Assembly (NCBI GenBank): GCA_022478985.1
Contig: JAKSZP010002709.1
Span: 124,001-188,000, forward strand
Length of the DNA: 64,000 nt
Direction: 5' to 3'
Origin: Massospora cicadina
Lineage: Eukaryota; Entomophthoromycota; Entomophthoromycetes; Entomophthorales; Entomophthoraceae
In this document: positions 47,201 to 58,199 of the stretch, piece after piece
Position numbering within the stretch: the stretch's first letter is position 1
Layout: each line of letters begins with the position of its first letter
Position numbers and translations under genes: made by a program
The notes under the pieces: model-generated
Databases searched by the model: none
Told to the model about the DNA's origin: nothing
Seen by the model: the letters and a program-made list of their open reading frames with translations, nothing else

Positions 47201-47639
47201 GCTCTATTTGGCCATTAACTATCCTTCCTGCATTCCACCCATATTTCTGAGTCTAATCATAACATCACTTCCAACCTCCATCTTCCACCTCATCTGAGAC
47301 CCCATCTGAGGATTTAAAGCAATTGTATTAGATGGTAGTTCAACCTGGGGCTGGAACTGATGCTACCACAACATCCCCAATACCACAGGATGGGACAGAT
47401 TTTTGATTGCACAGAAACTCTCTTTGAACTAAAACAGGTTCTTCCAAACAACTACCCAAGGCACCAAACGCCATGAGGGAGCTCTCCTCAACTCGTCAGC
47501 AAACACCACCTCAGGACCCTTCTGCATTTTTAATTTCAAACTTTCTGCCAAGTCAAATTACACATAGTTTTCCTCAGCCCTTTAACCACTAGGTCCAATT
47601 CCCTCTCCTTCTGACCTTGTGAATATAACTCTACTGAAT

Positions 47640-48600
47640 TAAATAAATGAGGATAAAGCAAAAAAAGTAAATTTAATGTTTAAAGCATTCTCATATTGCA
47701 AATTCGCAGATAAGGTAGGTTTGGGACTATTATTCTTCCAGTGTCCCTGAATTCCTGTTCTCCCTGACTCCTCAACATTTCCCTGAAATAACCCTCCATG
47801 GATATTTCCAAAATTTCTGGATGAGCCCTGCCAACCTTTTTGACCTCTACAAGCCACTGCAGGCAACTGGTCCCTTTCTGAAGACATAGAATCTTCCCAC
47901 CAGTTTTGTGCCATAGCCAATTGTTTCTCAACCTGTACCACCAATATTTTTTTCCTCCACCAACATACTCTGAACTTTAACAGCTGCCATAGCTGCCAAC
48001 ATATCCGCTTGCAGTCCCTGTCAAAACATTCACAATGACTGTGAATCTGATACTTGTGCTGCTTTTGCTAAAGGTCAAAAAAATCTGGGCATATCCTTCA
48101 ATCAATCCTCACCTTGGCTCGCCATCAGCAAAGATGACTATGCCTTGTCCTGCACCTCATCTGTACAGGTTACCTGGTCGATCCAATTGACACACTTATC
48201 CATGGAACCTGGAAGATGACCTTGCTCCTCAATCAGTTCTTTCACCCACCTCACCAGGTCCAATAGTAATGCCTCCACAATTTTCACAATATTCAGTGAG
48301 AAAGGGGTCTCCCCTCCTGTCACTTGAGCCAAATGCACCTGAAAATGAACTCACAACACCACCTGATGAATCCTATCCAAAGCTTCCATAGGCAATGCTG
48401 CCCGACCTTTTGGAGATTTAGATACTCCATGGCTCTCCTCCAACTCCATGGATCTCACGCCACATACCTGAACCACCTCTCTTATCATGAATGTTAATGA
48501 GAAACTCACCATCACCACTGTCAAAACATGGCGATACCGTTCCTCTCCTTCTGGGGAAACCTCCTCTTCTCAGGGCCCCACAAGACTGACAAAAATGTAT
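47640..48600 (-). pseudogene. Gag remnant of element D
   Basis: The frame at 48138-48338 reads ETPFSLNIVKIVEALLLDLV and LPGSMDKCVNWID, parallel to C. The frame at 48418-48648 carries LDATQIHFCQSCGALRRGGF, a CXXCG element close to the start of gag. The rest (47640-47944) is Gln-rich in shifted frames. The protease between 47200 and 47640 is not recognisable. Confidence 0.75.
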
Positions 48601-48603
48601 TTG

Positions 48604-48615
48604 AGTTGCATCTAA
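48604..48615 (-). promoter_or_regulatory. Putative self-primer binding site of element D
   Basis: Minus strand TTAGATGCAACT, identical to element C, directly follows the 5' LTR. Its partner within the D LTRs is AGTTGCAGCT (minus of 48936-48945) or AGTTGCGTCT (minus of 38403-38412), each 9 of 10 matched. Confidence 0.68.
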
Positions 48616-49316
48616 TGTAACAGGTGGGCTTGCGCCAATATGCCACAAAGGAATTGGGTAGTAAGAGCCATGTTGCTGACCATACTAGGGACAGGCCCGC
48701 AGAAGCCTATCCCTAAACCCTCCCACCAGGCCTCATCATTGTCACGTATTCCTGCACCACTGTTCCCATGACGCTGCACATCAACAGCAGGGTCTGGCTC
48801 CATGAAAGGGCTGAGAACGACGCCAATGCCACACCAAGATCACTAGTTGAGCTCATCACTTTGATCTGATAATATAACTTTAATAAAAATTATAATAGCA
48901 AGTAATTTTATTCAAATTTACTAATTTTCACAAGAAGCTGCAACTGGCCATTCAGACCCCAACCATCCCCTAATATAAAGCACTATACTAGTCTTATAAT
49001 AAGCTTCCTACTACGCTAATCTTTCTTGAACACCGTCTAACACATTGCTTGCAAAGACTTTACATCCCACTGGATTATCATCCACGCCATTCATAACCCC
49101 AATGTCATATTTTCTTGAATGCATCTTGGTATTAGAACGTCAAATCTCACCCTCAATTATATGTCTCCCCATCCAACTCACCATCAACTCTGACTTCCTT
49201 GAATTATTCTCTGACACTTCTCTTCTATTTGAGGCCCTTCCATCAAAGCAAAGTATGGATTGAGTGTCACCTGATCTGAAGCAATGTGCGAATCAGGTGC
49301 AGCCTGATCCATTACA
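48616..49316 (-). repeat. 5' LTR of element D (right copy)
   Basis: It is 701 bp, TGTAACAG to ATTACA on the plus strand, followed by the TGAAC duplication. It preserves the uninterrupted site for element C near 49270. Confidence 0.92.
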
Positions 49317-49321
49317 TGAAC

Positions 49322-49642
49322 AAGCCATGAAAAAGTTGGCCCAGCACATCATCAAGCTAAATCAGAGGCTATAACTAACTTGGCAAAGACTGGCACTAAA
49401 GAAAGCCAAGGCGCTAATGAGAGCTAGACCCCTCTTCCTTCCTTCCAAGTATCAGACTTGGCACTGTATTACCACAATAATATCAATCCTAGGAGTAGGA
49501 AGCTTGGGTCTATATGGGAGGGACTTTTTGTAGTCACATATAATTTAAAGGATGAATACTCCATCAAATCCCTTGCCTCTGGAGTTACCATCAACCAGGT
49601 TCATGGCCAGTTACTATGCATTTATTCACCCCCTAACACCTT
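49322..49642 (+). pseudogene. Integrase C-terminal tail of element B, resumed after D
   Basis: After TGAAC the frame reads MKKLAQHIIKLNQ, and at 49458-49652 LALYYHNNINPRSRKLGSIW, then EGLFVVTYNLKDEYSIKS and VHGQLLCIY. This is the GPF-type domain at the end of gypsy integrases. It joins the core cut at 38077 and proves the insertion of D. Confidence 0.82.
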
Positions 49643-49652
49643 AAAGAGGTAG
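49643..49652 (+). promoter_or_regulatory. Polypurine tract of element B
   Basis: AAAGAGGTAG abuts the TGTTGG start of the 3' LTR. Confidence 0.7.
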
Positions 49653-50403
49653 TGTTGGAAATTTACAAGTCCAAACTTGTGAGAGGAGCGTTTCTGATGT
49701 AATTGACAATAATATCAGCCAAAAAGACCCTGACCAATTCTCAGTGGAACCTCTCAAATTGAGATAATACTTTTATTCACACTCCTCAGAAAAAAAGCTC
49801 AAGGTTTGGTAGTTGGATTGCACCAACCATGTGGCGTAATCATGGGAGTCTGTTCAAGGTTCCCATAGCCCACTTACAGCTTACTTCAAACACCTAGGCG
49901 GAGACCACCCCTTTTATAGGCTTGTAGGGAGTTCTACAGGGTGCAAATAATATTTTTTCCAATGATTGGATCAAATATATTAAATCCTTACCCCACAAAT
50001 TTGTCCTACCTGCCATTAATCCTCCATTGGCCATTCTGTTCAAATGAGGTGAGTCTCTAGAGCTCCAATAGGTTGAAACCCAATATTCCTAATTTGGCCA
50101 TTCCTAGCCCAATCTAAATTTTTTACCTCCCTCACTTTGAGCCTCAATATTTTTATAAAGCTAAGCATTGAGATATTACAAGGGTTCACCTTTTACCCCT
50201 CCTGTTGAATATAAATAAAAATCACTATAAAGTCAACATTTAATAATTATCAAAGTTTATCCTATTTTAATATAAAGTAGTCTAAAATCACATTAAAATA
50301 TTTATCTTGGTAGTAGAGAGTGTTACTTCTCCTGCCATAGGATTTTTAAAAACCAAGGTTTCAAAAGCACCCATGAGCATCTAAATCCCTTTGGATTGCA
50401 ACA
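49653..50403 (+). repeat. 3' LTR of element B
   Basis: It is 751 bp, the same length as the 5' LTR, and ends GCAACA. The next five bases TATAA match TATGG at the far end if two Gs became As. Confidence 0.9.
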
Positions 50404-52200
50404 TATAATAAACAGTTGATATAAAAGGATGTGTATAAAAAATATTTTAATTAAAAATTTAGGGATTTCATAAAGATAGATAGTTTATCTATCTTAGTTT
50501 AAATTTATCTGGCAAGATTTGATAAGATTTGTCTATGCTAGGTGGTCACCTTTATAGTTCAAAGACCAAGTAGCTATACTAAGTTTATCACCAATGCCCC
50601 TACATATAAAGTTTTTTCATGAAAACATGATAGGCTTTATAGCTCGTAAATCCGTTGCATATTCGGGATATGCCATTTGGGGGCAAAGTATATTGTGATG
50701 ATATAAATTAGATTTTTACTCATTCAACATGATCAATTCTATATACCATTAAACTATAAAAGTACTATGCACAACATATAAAGGTTAACCTCATCTGTGC
50801 ATCGATTTGAGTTCAATAGGCTGACTTCATTGACATGTTTATAGCCTTCAACGATTAACTCAAGGTGAAATGTTATCTAAAATATAGTATTCCTTTCCAT
50901 CTGTAGGATGGTAGAATTTTATGGGAAAATCAACCATTAGACGAAGGTTCTACATTTAACCCTAAACCGCCAATTATATTCATTTGAGAAGGGTGATATA
51001 AGTTAATAAAGTTTTATATAGGAATCTTTTTTATTCTTGTCGGTTATTGATTTTACTTTATATCTTATTTATATAACCAATTGGGCCGGTGATACCAAAT
51101 TTACTGCCCTAGATTAACTATATTTGGTATACATTTATGTTTTCTCCAACAATCCTATGGAGAGGCTATTTTAAAGGGGTGATTCATTATCTAACCATAA
51201 CTATGGTGGGTAAGTGATTTAATATCTTGTGGAATGAGTAAAATGAGGTTCAACATGTTCCTAGTTGACTTACCCTATGGTTTAACATATTAATACTTAG
51301 AGCTTTTAGCCTTTAATGGAGTTAATGAGGGTTTTAAGTTGATCGTTGAGGTCTAGTTTGATGATATATTTAGAATATCCATTGAAGCAATCTAAACCTT
51401 TACAAGTAGTGGGGGAACCGATACCAGAGTAAGGGCTATCGAGTAGGTTAAAAATGTCAGCTTGGAGTGAATCAAGTTAATCATTTGAGCGATGAAGGTA
51501 TAAGAGGTGGATGATTAAAATGGGATATGATTATGGTGGACAGGTTAGTAGATCTCTTAAAGGGAGGAATTTGAGGATAATTAGTGATTATTATAGCTTT
51601 TAATAAGATGATTATACTATCGTTGCTACTAAATCTACCAATTTGATTAGGGCCAACATTCATCACCCAATAAGATTAGCTAATATAATAGCGAATAAAA
51701 TATAAAATCTTAGATAAAAGTATGCTCAATAAAGATAGTAAAATGTTATTTTGATTCCATTTAAGCATCTTTATCTTTGGCAGATAGCTTGGTAATTTAT
51801 AAAAATGGGATGGGCGCCGGTTAAGGTTAAAAGGTGGAGTCAATTGAAATCTGCACTTACGGCTTTGTTTATAGTAAAATTTAGGTTACACTTATTGTGG
51901 AATGAAAAAGTTATGAATAGGGTTAGCCAACGATAAAATCCTTTTTTGGAAACTTAATCAGATCGGGAAAGTCCCGTTTTGTCAATATTGAAAGTAATCT
52001 TTTTAATCTATCGTTGCTAATCAAACTTTAACGTATGCGCTTTAATTCAAAATTTCATTGTGGAGCTTATCTTGATATCCGCCTAGGTTTCATAATTGGC
52101 ATTTCGGTAACACAGGATTGTGGAAGCCTTATGATTGGATAAAGTGATCTTACCATCATTGAGCTCAATATATTTTTATTCGAGGTAGGAGGAGTGAGCT
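50404..52200. other. AT-rich region upstream of the homeobox gene
   Basis: No gene that I can support. The longest frames are about 60 codons and look random. TTATTCGAGG at 52176-52185 is the first of three copies around the homeobox gene. Confidence 0.5.
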
Positions 52201-52212
52201 TAATATAAATAC
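52201..52212 (+). promoter_or_regulatory. TATA-like box of the homeobox gene
   Basis: TAATATAAATAC lies 31-42 nt before the ATG. If transcription starts 25-30 nt after it, the mRNA leader is only about 10 nt. This is position-based inference. Confidence 0.45.
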
Positions 52213-52242
52213 AACTTATCACTTGGGTTGACGAACATTTAG

Positions 52243-52572
52243 ATGTTTGAACCCATCAAGTACGATCCACACCTCCAGAAACGAAGGAACAAGGCCACCT
52301 TCTCACAGCACGTCGCCCTAGAGCGTACCTTCTTAATAAACCCCAAACCCCCTCGCAGTACCCAAGAGCAACTTGCATCCCAACTCAACATGCCCTTACG
52401 CAGCGTCCAGATTTGGTTCCAAAACCGTCGCGCCAAGCAGAAGGCGAAGCTTCGTGAATCCAACCTAAACAAACCCCCAACCCATCTTCCCTGCGCCGTA
52501 CCCCAGTTCTCCATCGCATACCTAGTTGGCCAGATTCCACCAACTTACGAGAAGCCTCCCATCGACCCTTAA
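52243..52572 (+). CDS. Small homeodomain transcription factor
   Basis: The 109-residue intronless protein is almost all homeodomain (about residues 11-70). Helix 1 contains HVALERTF. Helix 2 reads TQEQLASQLNM and helix 3 VQIWFQNRRAKQKAK, with the DNA-contacting W48, F49, N51 and R53 of the standard numbering present. Spacing is that of a typical 60-residue homeodomain, not the three-residue-longer TALE type. The usual Phe at position 8 is absent; a Phe sits two positions later. A basic KRR arm precedes it; a Pro-rich tail follows. An in-frame TAG directly before the ATG supports this start. Codons end mostly in C or G, unlike the AT-rich surroundings. It should act in the nucleus, binding TAAT-like DNA. 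Its targets are unknown. Possible polyadenylation signals AATAAA lie near 52591 and 52625. Confidence 0.9.
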   Translation: MFEPIKYDPHLQKRRNKATFSQHVALERTFLINPKPPRSTQEQLASQLNMPLRSVQIWFQNRRAKQKAKLRESNLNKPPTHLPCAVPQFSIAYLVGQIPPTYEKPPIDP

Positions 52573-55500
52573 AGCTTAACCCTCATTCCAATAAACCACC
52601 TGCACTAATCGATACTTATGCCTAAATAAAATCTTGGCATCAAAATGGGATCGATTCTAAAGCATGTTTAAATACATAGTTCATTTGATCACGCCATCTA
52701 AATTATTTTTATTTATTTATTCGAGGATGGCCGACCAGGGGACTGACACATCCGTAAATTATAATTTGTCGACATATAATTAAATCATCTCAAAAGGCTA
52801 AACAATCGTTTATTCGAGGTAATTAAATAACTAAATAAGCAGCAATAAAAAATAATAAGCAGCTATTACACCGTATACCCTATAATGATATAAGCCCATC
52901 CACCTCCTCAGTTAGGTTAAATAACAAGGTTAAAGTGTCTAAATTTAGCCAACCCCCAACCTCAAACTTAGCTTTGAATGAAGATTAGGCTAAGCTAAGG
53001 TTTCTAGTTTATAAGCCAAACTCGCATACCATCAAGGCTTGATCGACATTAGTTTGATAGCGCAGAATTTTAACCTTTACAAAACGGTCACAAATTCAGT
53101 TAATCATTAGCAACCTATGGAAATTAAACTTCAACTGCCAACCCGCCGTAACATGTAATAAAATTTACCAACGTACAGGAAGGTTGTTAGAGTATGGGAT
53201 GATAGTATAGCACCAACCATCTTTCATTATTAGATTAAATTTGTTATTGGAAGATTTAATTTAATCTTCCAAATTCTCTGTCCATTTACCCTATCAGCTT
53301 AATACTATAATTAAAACTGAATAAACTAGGTGTACCAGCATACTACACCCCAATAAGTTAAATGCTCTTATTAAGTTATGTATACTGCCATCTATATATA
53401 TAGGGAAGCTAAATTTTTTGAAATTATATGCTTAATTAATATAATACTATATTATTTAAAACAGGACTAAAATATGGGTCCTCATAAACCTAACATATTT
53501 AAAAGCTTTACTGAAACTCATTATTGGCAATAAAAACCCGATATTTAACTAACCTTATACCAGCTAAAGGTGCTTATCAAGTAACAAAAGTTTTAATAGT
53601 TTACAATACCACTTACAGTTCCTATCTATAATCTAAGTTCATATCTTTTATGGCGAATTAATCTAAATTTTTTAATGGTGTAAATATTATTTAAAACTTA
53701 AAATGACCCAATAGATGATAAACTAAGTACAAGACGATATTTATAATGTAGGATATCACTTCAGATTTCTTGATATCTATATGATATTGCAGCTATCACA
53801 GATAAAAAGTAATTATGAAAAGAATAACTATGCTATTACATTATATGATTATTCAAATCATTAAAATCTACTTTAAACTTTTTTCTTACTATATATATCA
53901 AAGGATCATGTTTACTAAATATGGGCTTCTGACTTATACTATCACTATGCTATCTTTTTTTTAGTACTAGATATCACTATGCTATCTTCTTTAAAGTAAA
54001 ATCTGACCCTTCAAAGCTAATTTTATTAGTTTATACTGGCTAGAGTTGTGAACAAACTGATCATCTATAAAGTAGCCTTTTAGATACTTTTTGTCATGCT
54101 TCTTATCAGATTTAGGTCATAGAACCTATATAGATAAAAATTGATCCTTGGTTGAACATCTTGGCATATATGTGCCAAAAGTTAAGTGGATAACTAGTGT
54201 AACAGTATACAATATGTAGGTTGCTACCTTACAAAGGGATGAAAATAATTTGAGGATCAAAATTGAATTAAGATAATCTTTACTAAGTGACAGAGTCAAA
54301 ACGCCAGGCCCTGATGTAGAAGCATCATCTGGATCAAGGACGTCTCTTATTGTAGTTTTGTTTAAATGCTTTTTATACCATTACCATCTCTCCAACAGGC
54401 TGCACTAAAATTTTATTTGATTACCTTTGTCTAATCAGTGCATTTTTCTCTTGGAATTAGCCTTAGCCTACCTAGTCAATCTTTGTATTAGTATAAGGTA
54501 TTTGTAAAAAATCTCAAATATCTGGCCTCTAGTTAACATCCTTTTCATCTTAGACAATTAGAAATATATCATACATATACTTAATGACATAATGGAAACT
54601 TCATATGGGAGTGAAGATTCCATTTTATACTAATTTATCGCTATATTGGCTGGTGAGCAACTTATCTGAATTTGAATTATTATATCAGATGTAGAATCTC
54701 GCCAGTTTGGCAGCAATAAAATGGCATCAAATTTATCAAGTAAGCAATTAAGCATATTATTTAGTCCCCAAAATCCAACCTATCAACCTTTGAAATACCA
54801 AGAACCTTCATCCATATTTACCTCTTTTCATTATAACATATCACATAAATTAAATTGCTGGTCTAGAGCAGGAGTTAAAATTAGGTTTGCAGTTGTGCAT
54901 TTTGTCTAATGGCAATTTGTGGTATCAACAAAATGAATGCGCCACCAGAAAACGTGGTACCAGGGAATGTAAGTGTGGAGCCAAAGATGAACTTTTGTGT
55001 AATATTAACTGTTGTTGATTTGATATAGATATACTAGCGTTTGATTTATAGTAATTGCTAACAGTTTTTTTATTTTTATTTTTATCTGCTTTTTACCATT
55101 TTTCTTTTTTATAGAGTCTCAGATGCTAGAATATGTTTAACATTAAATGTCTAAAGAATCATACCTTGTTTGGTGTGACCAGAAATAAGTACAAACAAGT
55201 AACTAGTATAGCTAATATCTGTCATTAGGTTTAAAAATTTTAAGCTTGTATACTTAAGCCTCTCTGAATTAAATCACTTGGTTGCCTATCAGAGTGTTTT
55301 ATGAGGAATTTGAGCGCTAACCAATTTCTAAATAACTCTATCTAATCTAGATATTTTATCTTTCTTGGGTTTAAATTTTTATTTACAGTGTCAGAGATCT
55401 AATGATACTATAAGTGATCAAAGATCTGCTGACTTGTGCAACAACAGTAAAGTTCAAAAGGATTTTCCACATCAAAGTATATTATACTATATCTATTAGT

Positions 55501-55992
55501 TACAGACTTATTCTGATACAACACATGAAAGCATTAATGAATAATTATATTAATATAATCCACCCATTTGCAAATCAATTTAAAAACTTTAAAAGGATGA
55601 AAACTCAAGTATTTTCTAATGCCTCTAGTTTATCAATTCAAAACACCGTTAATCAATTATAGTTATATCACAATTTGTTGATATGATATTGTATTAAATA
55701 GTTTTAGTATATCCATTGGCTAGATAGCTTAGAATATCATGAAAATATCTATAACAATGCATGACGGGACCCTGACGCAAATTTAAGGCACCTTTAGGAT
55801 ATATGGTTAGGATGGATGAATTAAGTCAACCCAAAAGGAAAGATTATGCCAATGCATAATAGTTCTTGATTTAATTAAAGGACACCTAAGGGAGAGAATG
55901 TAATGGAAGATGGCTCAAGTCCATTCTAAGTAACTATGCTAATACACTATTGGGACCTTGATACAGTTTTACACATCTGTATAAAGGCTAAC
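52573..55992. other. AT-rich region downstream of the homeobox gene
   Basis: It holds two TTATTCGAGG copies (52717-52726 and 52810-52819) and a 15-bp LINE tail (53957-53971). Short frames at 54721-54909 and 55414-55662 have no recognisable content. No RNA gene is seen. Confidence 0.5.
53957..53971 (-). mobile_element. 15-bp LINE-tail micro-insertion
   Basis: TTTTTTAGTACTAGA lies between 17-bp duplications TATCACTATGCTATCTT (53940-53956 and 53972-53988). It equals the reverse complement of the LINE end (TCTAGTAYTAAAAA). The T-run makes the left border ambiguous by a base or two. Confidence 0.75.
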
Positions 55993-56678
55993 TGTAATGA
56001 CGGCTTCACGCCTCCATGCCACAAACACATTGGGCAGCACTAGCCATGTAAGAGACCAAATAACGAATAGGCCAGCAAATACCAATCCATGAACATGTAC
56101 ACTATATTAGAAGTTTACAACATCATCTCAAACAACAGCCCAAAGTTATGTTACATGCTATCAGCATGGTTTAACTTCAGGATAACGTCAAGATTGAGGC
56201 CAATTCCTGGCCTAGCCCACAGTCTGAGCTCATGCTCCTAAATAAAATTTCTTATTATAAAATAAACAACTATATATCTCTTTAAATAAGATTATTTGCA
56301 ATATTTTATCTAGACCATTAAGCACTCTAGAAGATAAGATTAACTCTTTGCATTCTATCTTTATCTTAATATATCTGCTGCTATTAAAATTTAAGCTTTT
56401 TCACTAACTTGGGTCCTTGAGAGATGCCCAAATCATGGTATGAGATGATTTGATGTCCCATATCATCACAATTATGAAAGTTTTAGACAGTCAAAAATAA
56501 TTAAGCCAGATTACCCTAAACTCCTGTACCTTGTATTCTTTACCTTTGGATAGAATGATCTGCTATTCATTTCCCTGTTGAACCAATTTCTAATAATTTG
56601 ACCTTTGATTAATCAGAATAAATTTAGACTTCACTAGGTAAGTCAATGTAAATATTAGCCTATGCCAGATCCATTACA
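55993..56678 (-). repeat. 3' LTR of element G (left copy)
   Basis: It is 686 bp and aligns with 60903-61572 (ACACTATAT, TCTGAGCTCATGCTCCT, AATAAACAACTATATAT in both). It begins TGTAATG and ends ATTACA. Confidence 0.87.
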
Positions 56679-58000
56679 TCACCCCAGTGAGGTAAAAAGC
56701 TTCTTAATTATCTCTGGAAATTTCACATTCCCTCTGCACCACCTTGTTGCTTCCTCCAAAGGGTACCCCTTCCACTCTACTAGAAACTTCTGGCATTCTC
56801 TGATCTAATGCACATTTAATATCTGTTTAACCTCACACTCCCATCTATCATACTTCTGAGGGCTTAATAATCCATAATGATTGGCTCTCTCTCCTTTAAA
56901 TGGGCACAGCTAAAATGTATGGATTACTGGGTGGTCCTTAGACTTTACTTGAAGATCCAATTCAAATGAACTTTCATTTATGATATGGAGAATCTTTTAT
57001 AGGCCTAAGTCCACTGGACCTATCTTCTGACCCTTCACAGGTAAAGCGTCATTTTTCACTAAAATTTATACCCAATATCAGGTTTAAACTGAGTATTTTA
57101 AAGCTTTGTTATTCCATTTGCTGTTTCTGCCATATTATAGCTCATTAAAAAAGATTCTTATAATACTTTACTAATGCTATTTATAGTACAAGTTATCTTA
57201 TATACCCCCTGATAAACCTCATTAGCTGAGCATCCATCCAATGTAGGATTCAATTTATGGTTTGTGAAAAATGATGACATACCTATCAAATGCTTTTACT
57301 AATTTTATAAGCAAATCGAGCTAATTGGACCCACAGATCTAAGTTATTCTACTAGGAAGAGATGCAGAACTGGAGATATTGCTTCAGTATTTGACTAACT
57401 CTCTTCATTTGCCCATCCATTTGAGTGTGATATGGGAGTATCTGCACAGATGAGTTTTTAATTTTTCCAACAGATTCAACCAAAACTTCAAAATGAACTA
57501 GGGTCTGAAATCTAAGATGATCTCTGTGGGTAGCCCCATCATGCAAAAATCTCATCCTTAAGATCTCAACATATCCTTTGCTTCACAGTTAGTTGTGAAT
57601 GGAAAAATTCCTCATATTTGATTAAAGAGTTGACAATTACCATGATATCATCTTTTCCTTAGACCCCTGGTAGTCTCATTATAAATCCACTAACTGAGAC
57701 TCATGGATGACTCAGAATTTTTAGAGGTTTCAATTTACCAATGGGAGCATCCCTTGCAGGCTTTTACCTAGCGCAATAGTACATCCTCTGACTTAAAACA
57801 TGACATCATTTAAAAATTCAAATATGAATAGACCTACTGCACTAACTCCAATGTTTTCTTTGCCTGAGGGTGATCTGCTAATGGATGATAGTGTGAGGAC
57901 CACAACGCCACCCTATTTATTAACTAACAGATTATCCATACATGAAATAGTTAAACAATAACCTTCCTTTCTTCTCATACATGCGGTGCTGGTCATTTCA
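56679..58000 (-). pseudogene. Integrase and chromodomain remnant of element G
   Basis: The chromodomain lies near 56880-56700 on the minus strand (EFLVEWKGYPLEEAT-like residues, parallel to H). The integrase frame at 57352-57555 gives YHTQMDGQMKRVSQILKQYL: the catalytic Glu of GQMERV is Lys, a G to A change. Upstream core and zinc blocks are scattered in frames up to 58000. A polypurine tract (complement of TCACCCCAGTGAGG) is at 56679-56692. Confidence 0.72.
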
Positions 58001-58199
58001 CTTTCTTTTGATCAACTTATACCCTAACTTTTGACCAAACTGACTCCATCTTTGGTCTTGAAGATTTTTTCACCTAACTCACTTTCTCCACCTTTCATTA
58101 TTGCAGATTGGCCAGGATGGAACATAGTGACGTGTTATACTCTTCCAACTCTTCCTTTTGGTAGACTAATCCTGAATCTCAACTTAGTCAATCCACAAT

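Larger units (their letters stand above)
38078..49316 (-). mobile_element. Chromovirus D (minus strand), nested in B, hosting C
   Basis: LTRs are 38078-38736 plus 44302-44343 (left, split by element C; 701 bp joined) and 48616-49316 (701 bp). The polypurine tract is at 44344-44354 and the primer site at 48604-48615, so it reads right to left. With C removed it is about 5.7 kb. Gag, RT, RNase H, integrase and chromodomain remnants are all on the minus strand and closely resemble element C. The flanking TGAAC duplication shows it integrated into the integrase gene of B. Confidence 0.92.
32624..50403 (+). mobile_element. Ty3/gypsy retrotransposon B, split by elements D and C
   Basis: Two direct LTRs of exactly 751 bp (32624-33374 and 49653-50403) begin TGT and end ACA. 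With D (and C inside it) removed, B is about 6.5 kb. Interior order is gag, protease, RT, RNase H, integrase. The integrase breaks at 38077 and resumes at 49322 across a TGAAC duplication. Flanking 5-mers are TATGG and TATAA, which agree if the two Gs became As. No chromodomain follows the integrase tail. The frames are disrupted by stops. Confidence 0.9.

Noticed and set aside
38085..48860. Terminal inverted repeats of a giant DNA transposon
   Set aside because: The inverted similarity comes from LTRs of elements C and D in opposite directions, each with its own TG/CA ends, polypurine tract and 5-bp duplication.
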